64,000 nucleotides of DNA from Chalara sp. BL73 (taxonomy: Eukaryota > Ascomycota > Leotiomycetes > Helotiales), in the NCBI GenBank assembly GCA_918026815.1, contig CAKJVC010000115.1:1-64000 (forward strand). The letters are read 5' to 3'. Within the stretch, counting starts at the first letter, position 1. Every line of letters begins with the position of its first letter. Under the pieces are notes generated by a model. It worked only from the letters and a program-made list of their open reading frames with translations, did not search any database and was not told the origin of the DNA. Below are positions 31,090 through 42,989 of the stretch, in pieces. The translations under genes and the position numbers were made by a program.

Positions 31090-32410
31090 GAAACTTGATT
31101 GTTGCGTTGAAAAGTGGCAGCGAGGCACATTAGGATTGCTTGTAATTGAAAAGAAGCGAGAGTATGACCTTGCAGCCGAGAAAGAACAGCCGGTATCCTC
31201 ATGGACCAAGAACTCAACCGCAAGAGGATCATAGATGTGACGGGACACTTTTGGGGAAAACGCGATGCCATGAAACGATTTCAAAAGCTTTTCGCAGTGC
31301 CAAGAACACCATTTTGTGGTTGCCATTATGGTGTGTTACACTACATCTCTGTAGAGAAAAAGCAAAAGTAGCTTGCGGCTTAGTGATTAGCTTGAGCTTT
31401 AAATATATTACTTTAATTATGTCGAAGCTCATGATAAAAGCAACATAAAATGGATATTTTAGGGTGTAATATTAGGGAAATATGAGCGGCATGAAGAGTT
31501 GTTTGAGAGAAGGAATAAGAGAATATTAATAAAGAGTATTATTCTAGTACTATAGTACTATTTGTAAAAAAGATGTTAAAGCAATACCCAGAATTAACTT
31601 TCTAGCACACAAGCAAGGGTTTCCTTGTCTGCTCTTACAACTTCGAAACTAAATTATATTGGAATCAAGCTTGTAGTGTAGCCTGCAAACTCTTCTTATT
31701 TGAAAATCTATTAAGGTTATTTAAAATCCAGTGAAGAATTACATCCAAAAGAAATACCTGGAGGCTCGTTCTTTATACAAGGCTAGAAGAAGCGGTTCAG
31801 GAATCTTGGGATTTTATTACACGAGCTACGATCCAAGTCATTATTCAGGAAATTGGCGATGTATTGCAGTGATTCTAGCTGAAGAAGTTATACACAGCAC
31901 TAGGGATTCATTCAACATTGCCGAGCATTTCCAAGCCTTTAGTGACGTGACACACGGTTGTGGAGCCTAGGATATTTGGGCATGAACAAAGTAGAACCAA
32001 TGGAGAACGGTGCGCCTAGCCCGTCCCAAAGCCGAACGATCCCCCAATTCGGTCCGCCACCCATTCTGTGGCCAAATCCATAAATATCATATAGATTTAC
32101 ACCTTATAGTAAATTACCTTAACACTACAACCATTATGCAACTGACCCTCCCTCCTTACTAATGATCTTGTATTTGTCCTCTTGTGATCCCTGAGCTTTC
32201 TCCGCCCCAGTTTAACCCTGGCCCCGGCATACTGAGGGACCATCCAGGCAACCAAAAATGTACCAACAACCATAACTTTACGCCTGCTCGTTACCTTTTC
32301 TCCCAAACACCACTTACCCAGATTCCATTCCGCCTTCTTTTGCTTCTGTTTGCAGACTTGTATAACCTCAACCCCGTCGTGTTCGACCCATCCTCATTAC
32401 ATCAGCCATC
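31090..32410. other. Intergenic; possible gene scrap, then tubulin promoter
   Basis: 1.3 kb. The ORF 31731-31970 (+) has protein-like phrases (YDPSHYSGNWRCIAVILAEE) without start context or continuation and may be a remnant. The last 300 bp before 32411 are rich in CT tracts and CCAAC words, fitting a strong housekeeping promoter. Confidence 0.45.
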
Positions 32411-34263
32411 ATGCGCGAGATTGTAGGTATCACCCCATCACACTCTGAGTTCTAGCGCCCTTCAAACGACAACTATTGACATCTTGGATGCGCCCAAAGC
32501 CTATGCCCCTTACTCCTTTTCTCTACATCCCACCATCCGTTGAAGTGCTTATGGAGATATGCTTCTGTGGTGAAGTCGATCGAGCTTCCGTCACGTAACG
32601 ATCTTTCCAGATGAAAAAAATGACTGCTAACCGCGGTTTCCCCCATAATAGGTTCACCTTCAGATTGGCCAATGCGTAAGTTTCTGTTGAATCGAAAACT
32701 CACGCTACGAAATGCTGGGCTCACATGTCTCGCCAGGGAAACCAAATCGGTGGTGCCTTCTGGTGCGTACAGACACGTGTAGCCAACCAAATTTTTCGAT
32801 CTAGAAGACGACCAATCGCCAATTCAACAACGCGGACGCATCCTAGTGACCGAAATATCAAGATCCAATGCTGACGCTATTTTCTCATGTAGGCAGCAGA
32901 TATCTAGCGAGCACGGTCTCGATAACAATGGCCTGTCTGTGTTTCCCGCATCCTTCTACTCCTGTATGCATTTTTGCACTGTTATCCAAGATGGGCACGA
33001 AATTGACTCTACTCCCACAGCTACAATGGCACTTCTGAGCTCCAACTGGAGCGCATGAACGTCTACTTCAACCAGGGGTCGGCCAACAAGTACGTTCCCC
33101 GTGCCGCCCTCGTTGATCTTGAGCCTGGTACTATGGACGCCGTCCGCGCCGGTCCTTTCGGTCACCTGTTCCGCCCCGATAACTTCGTCTTCGGCCAGTC
33201 CGGTGCTGGCAACAACTGGGCCAAAGGTCACTACACTGAAGGAGCTGAGCTTATTGAGCAAGTCCTTGATGTTGTTCATCGCGAAGCTGAAAGCTGCGAT
33301 TGTTTACAAGGATTCCAGATTACTCATTCGCTCGGTGGTGGTACCGGTGCCGGCATGGGCACACTTCTGATTTCTAAAATCCGGGAAGAGTTTCCGGACC
33401 GCATGATGGCCACTTTTTCCGTTATGCCTTCACCTAAAGTCTCCGACACTGTTGTAGAGCCCTACAACGCTACTCTTTCCGTCCATCAGCTAGTCGAGAA
33501 CTCGGACGAGACATTTTGTATTGACAATGAAGCTTTGTACGATATTTGCATGCGCACCCTCAAGCTGCCCCACCCCGCCTACGGTGACCTGAACCACCTG
33601 GTTTCAGCCGTTATGTCGGGGGTTACCACTGGCTTTCGTTTCCCCGGTCAGTTAAACTCTGACCTTCGCAAATTGGCTGTTAACATGGTTCCTTTCCCTC
33701 GCCTACATTTTTTCATGGTCGGCTTTGCTCCACTGACCAGCCGGGGGGCGAACTCGTTCCGTGCTGTTACTGTTCCTGAGCTCACCCAGCAGATGTTCGA
33801 CCCTAAAAACATGATGGCTGCCTCAGATTTCCGGAACGGTCGCTACCTGACGTGCTCTGCCATTTTCCGTGGAAAGGTCTCAATGAAGGAGATCGAGGAC
33901 CAAATGCGCAACATGCAGAACAAAAACTCGTCTTACTTCGTCGAGTGGATTCCCAACAATGTGCAGACGGCTCTCTGCTCCATTGCCCCACGTGGCCTTA
34001 AGATGTCTTCGACTTTCGTAGGCAACTCGACTGCTATTCAGGAGATCTTCAAGCGTGTCAGTGAGCAGTTCGCTGCCATGTTCCGTCGCAAAGCTTTCTT
34101 GCATTGGTATACTAGTGAGGGTATGGAGGAAATGGAGTTCACTGAGGCTGAGTCTAACATGAATGATTTGGTCAGCGAGTACCAGCAGTACCAGGATGCT
34201 AGCGTCGATGAGGATGAGGGGGAGGAGTACGAGGAGGAAGCTCCCATCGAGGAAGAAATGTAA
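32411..34263 (+). CDS. Beta-tubulin, complete but divergent
   Basis: Five exons give a 448-residue protein: 32411-32422 (MREI), 32652-32675 (VHLQIGQC), 32737-32762, 32893-32934 and 33021-34263. These are the usual beta-tubulin intron places, including the split Trp codon after GGAF. MREI is the autoregulatory N-terminus, GGGTGAG (140-146) the GTP-binding loop, and the tail is acidic ([17 protein letters not shown]). Using the spliced numbering, His6, Phe167, Glu198 and Phe200 have the benzimidazole-sensitive state. Residues 239-241 read Gly-Phe-Arg where beta-tubulins normally have Cys-Leu-Arg. Other conserved sites are also altered ([26 protein letters not shown]). It assembles with alpha-tubulin into microtubules. 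Whether it is the only copy or a divergent paralogue cannot be told from one window. No stop or frameshift is present. Confidence 0.95.
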
Positions 34264-35105
34264 ACATCCAGTTCGCTTATTTTTCCAGTCATATCACACA
34301 TACAACTCCAGAATGCTCTCTCATTCTTTCTACGTCACATGAATCTTCAATACCACCCTAAGATAATGGGTCGATCAACTGTTTTGGCCTATGGAAGGCT
34401 CTTCCAAGCATTTGTTGTGGTACGATTGATAAGGGGAAATTTAGCGCCTCGCTAAAGATTCAAGCTTTACGCTAGGCTAAGTTAACATATAATCACGTGT
34501 CTATTTTGCTGTAACCTCTTATCCACTGTGCAGCCAATCAGAGCCTTAGAATACGGAGTCGGCTCCTCTTCCTAACTGCTGCACATGTGCGTGCTACAGC
34601 CAGTGTACCCGTATGTAAGTTAAATCTCATTTATAGATTCTTGCCAATACTTATTTGGCCTAGTTTTTACTTGTTAAAAGGAGTATAAGCATAACCTTGC
34701 GGGCAGTGTCGCCTCATAAGATCGTTTACTTTCGAATTTGTCCAAGTTCTATGTAATGGTACTTATATATAGGACACCAATCAATGCAGAGGACAATTCG
34801 CAAGAGCCTCTCACATTTCTCTTTATACTTAACTTCCAATGACCCTCTCACTTTCTGGAGCCGCAAAGTTATAAAGATGATCCTTTGGTAACCATAGTTT
34901 CGGCTCTTATAACAATGATAAATAGGTTCATTCAAATATGGTATCATTGATATACATGCCAGTCCCCGGCAGTAAAATATATATCCTGGTATCTCTTTTT
35001 GTATCTCCCGCCTTAAAGCGCCAAAAATGCAATGCAACGCCATCCAATGCAATAATACTATACAGTGTAGTCCCTCTAATATCCATATTTCACCCATAAA
35101 CCTTG
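34264..35105. other. Intergenic, convergent 3' flanks
   Basis: 840 bp between the 3' ends of tubulin and the C2H2 gene. A minus-strand ORF at 34726-35109 runs through A/T-rich DNA and reads as a low-complexity artefact (repeated ATGCAATGC words near 35027-35050). No other feature. Confidence 0.5.
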
Positions 35106-38100
35106 TCATCGTGACCTCCCCGTCTCCTTTTCAACCCTTCTCTTCTTGCTTGGTCTCCTTCCAACCGCATCATCTTCTTTCCCACCATCCTTCCGTCTCT
35201 CATCCTTATCCTCACCATCCCCTTCACTATTTCTACTGTTCTCCCTCGACATGCTCATGCCTATGAGCAAATGCCCTTTATCCCGCTGATGACTCTTCAG
35301 GTTATCGCTTCGCGTGAATTCACTCTTGCATCCTCGAAATCCACATCGGTATTTTTGGGTGGCATGTTGAATCCGTTTGTGCCGAGCGAGATTAGACGCT
35401 TTCCACTTTTCCTCGCCGGTGGGGATGTAGCCGCAGGGACAGCGAAGAGTTGTACTTGGTGGGGCTGGGGTAGAAGAGGAAGAATTTTTGGGATGGGAAT
35501 GACGGTCGGGAATTTGAGCTTGAGGTATCGATTGAAAGGATGAATTATTGAACTGGTGAGGTGTTGGCTGAAACGCAGGGGTTGGTTGAGTAATCATGGG
35601 CAAGTAATTATGCTGCTCAACCTGTTGGAATACAGGTGCCGAGTTCATGATATATGATTCCGAGAGCCCATTGAAATCTTCGAAATGTGGTTGTTGCATG
35701 GTCTCATGAGCATCCTGCCAGATATTGCTGACTATCGCTCGCATAGCCTCGGCGTTGTCAGAGTCGAGGGTCGAGTACCCAGAGTCTGGGATCGGGAATT
35801 GAAAATCGAATGTTAGTTCCTTGACTTGGTCCTCGCTGCCCTGGTCCTGAGTACGTGGTTGAACTTCATCTTGAGGATGCTCGTCAATATCATCCTCCAC
35901 CGGAAGTAGTTTCAAAGTTTCGGAAATAGTTTCGAGATGGTGGGCTGCCCTCGACTTGAAGTGGCTGTTAAAATATAGCGCATCGCACTGGCTTGTGACG
36001 TGCGAGAGAAATTGATCGTAGAGAGTATCTGATTGGGATGCGAGCTTTCCAGCACAGATCAATTCAAGCTCTAGTTGACGAAGCTCGATAATAAGTCCTT
36101 GGTCAAGACGTTTATTAACCATCGCTACATCTTCGATAAAGGCAACTGTCGAGTTGTTCTTAAAGAGTTCATCGATGACACGTGTCTTGCTAGTCGACAT
36201 AAATGATTGTTGGGGAAAGGTGAATTGTGGAATGGAAGCTTGAATCGCGGCCATTTTATGACGATATGCAAAGCTTTCTTGGATGTCGAGAAAGTGTTTG
36301 CAAGCTTTGACAAGCTTATTGTCGTTCAGGCGCAATGCCTCAGCCCAGGTTTGTCCCTCCGTAGACACAGTAACTCTTGGCTGCCAGATCACTCTTACGA
36401 TCTGTGTGTATGTCTGACGTTGTCTATCAGATGAGATATTGTCCACCATCGACAGCAGATCTTGGAACCATTCAGGTGTCTGAACCTTTGATTGATCGTG
36501 ATCAACAGCGATAGCTAATGCATAGGCGACATGTGTGAAGGCGAAGAGCGGCATAACCGCTGCAGGATATCGATCCTGGAGAATACCTTCCAGAACTTGA
36601 AATCCAATAGATACAATGGATGATGAAGAAAGAGACAGGAGTTCCTTGGTGGTAGAATTCGGTGCCATTTCTTCCAGGGATTTTCGAGAGTGTTGGAGGT
36701 GTGCCCCAAGCACTTTCGAGAATGACTTGACAAGACTCTTTGCATCAGTCCAGTGTGGTGATGATAGCTGTGGAGATTCAGACGATGTATATCTATTTGC
36801 AGATTGTGTAGTCATGCCAGTAAACACCACAGTATCGTTATTTGTATACATCTGAGAGAAGTTCATTGAATTCATAAACGCTGGATCACCGTTCGAGAGG
36901 CTATTCATGTTGGAAGGGAACATTTCTTTCTCTTTTCCTTTAGAGTTTTGGCGAGACGGGATGAAGTCGAAGTTAGTTTCAGATCCATTCCAAGATGACT
37001 CCATTGTTGCACTGGAGTATCCAGAGTCTGTGAATAGAGTCTTGCCTGTAGAGTCCCGAGTTAAATAAAGAACTTAAAACAAACTCAAATTACCAAATAT
37101 AGAACGCCTGAATACTGGAATACGTACCACTTGCTTGACTATCTGTTGGTGAGATGTCGATGGATGAGAATGTTCCGTACTCAAATCCGCCATTTGGACT
37201 CATTGGTGAGACAATAGTCGCAGACATTGGGTTTTCAAGCCAATCTGGTGTCGGCGTAGACTTTATGCTAGCACGGGGCAGCTCAAGGGCGGTACTAGTG
37301 TTCAATCGAGGTAAATCTGTCAGCGATGCTCGAGGACTCTCTCCTTCAGAGCTTCCCCTAAATGTCCACGGTAAGTTCGACTGTTGAGTTGGCTCTAGAA
37401 TAGAACATCGTTGGAAGTCGTTATACCGGCAAGCTTCAGAGTCGGGTAGCTCTTGCGAGTAGTCCCAGTTTCCATCCATCTCTGACACGAACACCCCCTC
37501 CATCTCGCAAATGGCTGTATTTGGCAGTTCACTCACGGCAGGAGCATCGTAATGCGATGGTCTCTTCTCGTTTTGCGTAATGCCAATGACTTCGGGATAT
37601 GATCCGTCGCGCAATGACTTGTACTCGTCTTCTGACTCTACAATCTTGGAAAGAGGAGGTACACCCTTTGAGATTGGTGATGATGGATTCCGGTCTACAC
37701 TGCGCTTTGAACCCAATACTGAGAACATTTTCTTGGCCACTGTTGTGACTGAGGCAGAATTAGTGCATGCCACAATAAGCCATGAAGTGGAAAACGTAAA
37801 CTCTGGGAAACTAAGTTCTCGGCTTTGGAAGACATTCAACACCTGGATACACTGATAAAAATTTCAGTTCTGAGATCGAAAGACTTACTGCGTTCTGTCT
37901 TAGAGTGACCATTGTGGCATCTCTTGCACTTGAAGCTGCCAACTCTTTCTGGTTTCAGGCATTCGAAGCACCAGTAAAGACCCTCCTCTAAATGTTCACA
38001 ATTCCAAACATGTCTAAGCATTGCTTCTTGATCCATGAACACTTCTCGACACCACAATAACGGACAAGTTCGCCTCTCATCCTCAGTAATTGGAAGAGCG

Positions 38101-38404
38101 GTATATTTACGAGTGTACGCCACCCATGAAAGAAATTGTAGGGAAGCAGATTTGTGTTTGGGAAAGGTCCGCAGGCTGGGTTGAGATTAGTCATGTGATA
38201 TTAACAGGAACAGACAAATTACACGCAGGACTCATCGATCGCAAAGTCGGATGCTGTCACTTGAGTGTACGAGGACTCGCCAGAATGACGCCTAATACTC
38301 TTGTCGTCTCTGCGTCGTCTTTCAATAATTGATTCATCGTCAGAACTAGCCCGACTCGAGATTGAGCACTGACTGCGACTTCGCTTGCGCAGGAACGACG
38401 ACAT
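35106..38404 (-). CDS. Large C2H2 zinc-finger regulator
   Basis: Five exons (38223-38404, 37889-38175, 37843-37851, 37128-37748, 35106-37045) keep one frame of 1012 residues. The N-terminus is Ser/Arg-rich with nuclear-signal character (MSSFLRKRSRSQ). About residues 98-150 form a Cys/His-rich module (TCPLLWCREVF..HVWNCEH, WCFECLKP, FKCKRCHNGH) that probably binds zinc. A long disordered Ser/Pro region and a helical middle follow. Two C-terminal fingers (RCPCGYIPT..LARHKRIQH and YRCGFRGC..LKSHQRDKGH, about 902-960) precede a basic Lys/Arg tail (RRPSKKRRVEK). This layout, fingers at the C-terminus with an N-terminal Cys-rich block, is common in uncharacterised Pezizomycotina regulators. The 9-nt exon is needed to join frames and is the least certain piece. 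DNA target unknown. Confidence 0.82.
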
Positions 38405-40769
38405 GGTTTGCTGGTTGTCAGGATCGCTAACACTTTACAGTCAATTAAAATGCTTCAGGACAATGAAGCAATCGCCAGTTTAGATGACATTGAAACTTCG
38501 TTGCCACCTATCGAGTATAAGTCTTCGAGGTGTGAACAGTCCCCAATTCCTACTCAATTGCAATTCCTGCTTTGGCACACTGCCTGAAGGTCACGTGGTG
38601 ATGAGGCAACTACTCTCACCGAGTCCAGGACTCCTGCATGCCCATCCATGTGCGAACCATCGAAATGACTATTCGATTGGGCGCATTTACTGGTGGATCT
38701 CGTACGCTGAGCCATTAAGGTTAGGCAAAATGAATTGATGTGGTGTAGTGGTTGGTCAGCTTGTTGGTCTGGTGGCTCGGCAGGCATTTGCAGTCAGCCT
38801 GTCAGCCTTGACATCCCCGCCCCCCTCACACCTGAACTTGCAGACACGGTTACTACGCCGCTGAAGAAGTCTCGGACACGACGTGGCAGGACTTTTGCTG
38901 TACTCATGTAATCCCTTGGGTGACATAAGACATTGAACCACTCTCGGCAAGTTTTAAGAATCGGAAGTTCGGCAATGGAGACGATTGTAATCTGATCCAA
39001 GTATGAGACCATGGTAGCTGGATATGTCGTAGTCTGAGTCGAGTCAAGTCCTACCTATATGGATGCTGCGGAGCCAACTTTTTTGGATGAACATCTTTAA
39101 TGCCCAAGTAAACCCTTGAGTATGTAGATACAATCATGTGTAGGGGGGGTATAGCGAAGTCTTCCTGTCTCTGGGCATGTATTCCGATGTCCGCCCTTGG
39201 ATCTGTCCCATACCAGTTTCCAGAGTCCTACAGCGAAAAAAAAGTGATTGCTGCATTTCGAGGTTGTGAGCTCCTGTTGGGACAACGAACAAAAGAGGCA
39301 GAAACGGGCGAAATCAAATAGATTGCAATGTGCGATTGTAGAGAATGTCCGGGCTTGAGTGCTTGCGCGATGGGTAGGTTTTGGCAACCTCCAAGTAAAA
39401 CTTATCAAATTCCAGCTTCTTGGAGGTCAGGTCAATAGATATAGCCACTTCAAATCCTCAGAATCTAAAATTAGAGGGTAAAGCCGCCGCAAATGTGTTG
39501 CAAAGCTGTTCCATAATTAGATTTTAGTAACTCGATTCCCAAATATAGAATCCGTCAAGTCAACCCCCAAGAGGCTCTACATCGGGCAGACGTGCGGGCC
39601 TGTTTTGACGATGGCAACTGCACGTGCCGCTCGCGTAACTCAACGATGGGAGAACGCAGAGGAAGTTGCGAGTAGGGTTCGGGATGGGGGAATGGATGAA
39701 GACTCGCATCATCAGCCGTCTTCCAGGACTGGAGTGGAGACAGTCGGTGAGTGAAATTGGCTAGGTGACAAGTGACAAATCGTCCTAAGGCGACGAATGA
39801 GAAGAGGAAATGAAGTAGGACTTGATCTCAATTACCAAATGACGCGTCTTGGTGACCCGATGATTCAAAGGACTCTGCATATGCAGGACTTTGCGGGACG
39901 AAACCAGCTGAAGCGGATGTAGGCAGGAGAAGTCCGATCCTGAGGCTTCCAGTATCCTTGTTGGTTCAACGTCCAAGTTCCATGAAATGCATATCGGTCG
40001 AAATCTTCTTTCCTCCTGCTGTGATAAGTAATTGAGAGATGCGAAATGGTCATATTCGGATCTTCTTGTTTTTGGTGATTCTAATACCATAATTTCATTC
40101 ACGTGACCATACACTGGTTCCACTGTTTGGCTACACTCTGCAGTATCTATCAATTTTTGGGGGATTCCATTCTCGAATTTTGGTGCTCCATTCCCACAGA
40201 GGCATTCAACTTGTTTCTTGGAAAGATATTTATACCATTTGACATAATTAGATGGCTAGACGGTGCAATGGCCTATGTCAAGGTAACAGTACAATCAAAG
40301 CAGCTATGGCCAGTGGAGAAGCTTTATATGGAATGTCAAGGCAACATCCGAGAAGAGGAATATTAAAATTTCTTCGCTATGGAAAGAACGAACCATCGGG
40401 TCATCCAAGATTGAGAAAAGTGGCCGATGAAATTTGTCTTTGACCTCTTTGGCCTTGTTTACCAGAAGTGGAAATATATTATCAAAAATTAACAATGCGA
40501 AAGAAAGAGCAGCTGAACGAGTCTGTTTATTTGTAGTGTGAGGTTAGTAAGGATAAGTATAAGATTAGATCCGAGGATCTCTGAGTAAACAACGATTGCA
40601 CTGTACACAATGTCACCTAGAAAAGACTAAGATCCACCACGACCGTCCGCAGGCAACCTCGGGAATGCGAGACCCATTATGATCTCCTGCAAAGAATCAT
40701 AAATAACGGCCGTGAAGATCTGATCCCACTTGTATGGGACAAAATGTAGGTAACCCTTGATATCTCTAA
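38405..40769. other. Long intergenic region, no supported gene
   Basis: 2.36 kb. The ORFs here (38484-38738, 38794-39012, 39097-39408, 39785-40153, 40103-40443) overlap on both strands without family features. The first 400 bp are the upstream region of the C2H2 gene. A short open stretch from ATG at 39611 (MATARAARVTQRWENAEE) is protein-like but ends after fewer than 50 codons. Confidence 0.5.
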
Positions 40770-40789
40770 TTCCTCATTCACAAAAAACA

Positions 40790-42362
40790 ATAGGCACCAA
40801 ACCTTCCAGATGCCTTCCCGCTCTTCTCGTACCTCCCCCAAGAACTGCGGAACCGGATCATCAGTACCCCCTCCCGCCCCGCGTATTCACTATCGCCACC
40901 TGGGCAAGGCGCATTGGCACTACTCCTGCGCTTCTCGGCGTATACAGACGACGGCCAGATGTTGGACATGCCTCTGAGGACTCCTCGGCAATCTTCCACA
41001 CCAACCAAGCTACCAGGAGAGAAGCGCTCCTTCAATGCCGCAACCAGTTTCAGATTCAGCCCTCTAACCCACCAAAGAATGCAAACCAGTTCGCCGAATT
41101 TCAAGAACAGCTTGACCCGAATCGTTTTCGCGTTGCTACAGATGTATGTATTATATTTCAGTGGGTCAAATGCGCTGAACCACTTCTGGTTCCATCGCGG
41201 AACAAGGCTCTAGATTGAAAACAGGAATACAGACGCGCACTGGCTTTCAATAATGGAGAATTATCGCCAGATCAGACGGCTCGCGGCAAATCCTTCGATC
41301 CGGAATTATAGCCCAAGCCCTAGACGCCTCGCCCAGACCGCCAAATGAACCTGATGCTGTACAGCTGGTGGAGTTCCTAGGAGTAGAAGAAATAATTCTT
41401 CAGGTATCGGATGAAGAGTCGTATCCAGTCCAGGTTGAGGCGGAGGCTTTTCTTAATCCGCATTTTGTGCGTAGCGTGAGGGAATTATTCGAGGAAGCAT
41501 TTCATAATAGGGTTGAGGAACTTGGAGGATTAGGTATTGAACGTGAGACAAATGCACGGAATCCGACAATAAGGTAGTTGAATAGGAGGGAGATGAGAGT
41601 GTGGACACATTCGCAGACTAGGCCAACGGCTTTGGGTGAAGATGAAAGCAATTTCATGGGTCGGCCACGGCAATGGCCTAGTAACGATGGAAGGCCATCT
41701 AGTATTTCGCGTATCACACGCAGCCATGATGATCCTGTACCTACGCCAACTGAAGATGATGAATGTGATGGCAGCTGCAACGGGACACCCACGACTATCC
41801 TTTTACCACTGAAACGTAGGAACCTTACAGCTCGCGGAGTGCAATGTAGTTCAGGCTTCAGCAACTCGTTTCAATAGGAGCGTTAAATCACCGGAACACA
41901 GAGCAGGCTCAATAGGAAGGTGAGTCGGAACTTCTTGTGCAAACACGTGCCGAGTTACAAGGCGATAAACGACGTAACGCAGCACGTCAAGGGCCGGGCG
42001 AGGAGATAGGTGAGGCGTCTAGTGCAGGACTAGATGTTCCTCAATGCAATCAAAACTCAGACTCTAGACAAACCTTGACTGTTAGGTCATCCAGGTTTAG
42101 AGATTCCTCGAACGCTGGACCGGCGTCCAACTTCGAACAATCTTCAGACCCCAGACAATTTGACAATTTCGGGCATCTTCCTAGCCGTATATCCCCACGA
42201 AATTTTTGGAATCAATCACTAAATTTAGATCTTGACGGGCTTAGCTTACCCCAGATACCAAAATCACCGCGTATATACGAGCACGGTGGGCGAAAACTGC
42301 TTAGGTCAAGCTCAATAGAGCCGCACGAAACATATTTGAAGCCAATTTTCATCAATAGATGA
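40790..42362 (+). pseudogene. Degenerate 2EXR-domain gene
   Basis: The opening FPLFSYLPQELRNRI is the 2EXR signature (FxxLPxELRxxI). The expected continuation lies in the neighbouring frame (YPLPPRVFTIATW), so a frameshift falls near 40865. In that frame the second signature follows (FHTNQATRREALLQCR, like LhvNreSR). Later 41340-41577 reads VQLVEFLGVEEIILQVSDE, as in the C-terminal half of these proteins, then an in-frame TAG at 41575. The same frame continues as a low-complexity Ser/Arg/Pro-rich tail to 41874, and another frame carries on to 42362. Introns could explain some breaks, but the signature shift and the TAG suggest a dead or dying gene. 2EXR proteins have unknown, probably protein-binding, roles. 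Confidence 0.55.
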
Positions 42363-42989
42363 GAAATAGCATCAAACGGTCGGCTTTTCATTAAAGCATG
42401 CCATAAAATAGCTGAAGTCGGAACCTCGAACAATACATATAGCTACCGGTCGGAATGATCAAGTGTACGAAGAACAGTTTGCAGTACAGCGAAATTCTCT
42501 TCACTGATCATAAAATTGGCTGCTGCTCAGCTTGCATCTCTGAAGAGTACATCCGAAAGTGGCCCACAACCAGAATGAAAGGTGTCGCACCCCGGCTAGG
42601 AGGCACACTACAAGTAGATGCTTGCATCACGGTAGTCTTTTGAGTGGGGTCACCCTGGCTCTCTTCCGAGCTCATCTGGCAGAATACTATCACTATCGGC
42701 CTCAGGATGATCTAACGAAGTTATGAGATGTGAAAACTTAAGTTCATTGGTTCTATGCTTACTGATTTCCAAGACTAAATATGCATCTCATAGCGGTATG
42801 CCACTAAACGGACTTTGTTTTGAAGGTCTAGGTGTTGACGAATAGTCTCAGGAAGTATGGGATACCGTATAGCAGGCAGAAATTGGAAGGCGAGAGTGAT
42901 ACAGAGAAGCATTATCAGAGGGAGGGATGAAGCGTGTTCACTAGTATGTGAAAGTGGAGATAATCGCCTGTGATGTGAATTCGTGCACA
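42363..42989. other. Intergenic
   Basis: About 630 bp between the 2EXR remnant and the 3' end of the F-box-like/TPR gene. Only short overlapping ORFs are present. Confidence 0.5.

Noticed and set aside
34726..35109. 127-aa minus-strand ORF after the C2H2 gene
   Set aside because: Driven by low-complexity ATGCAATGC repetition, with no protein-like pattern.
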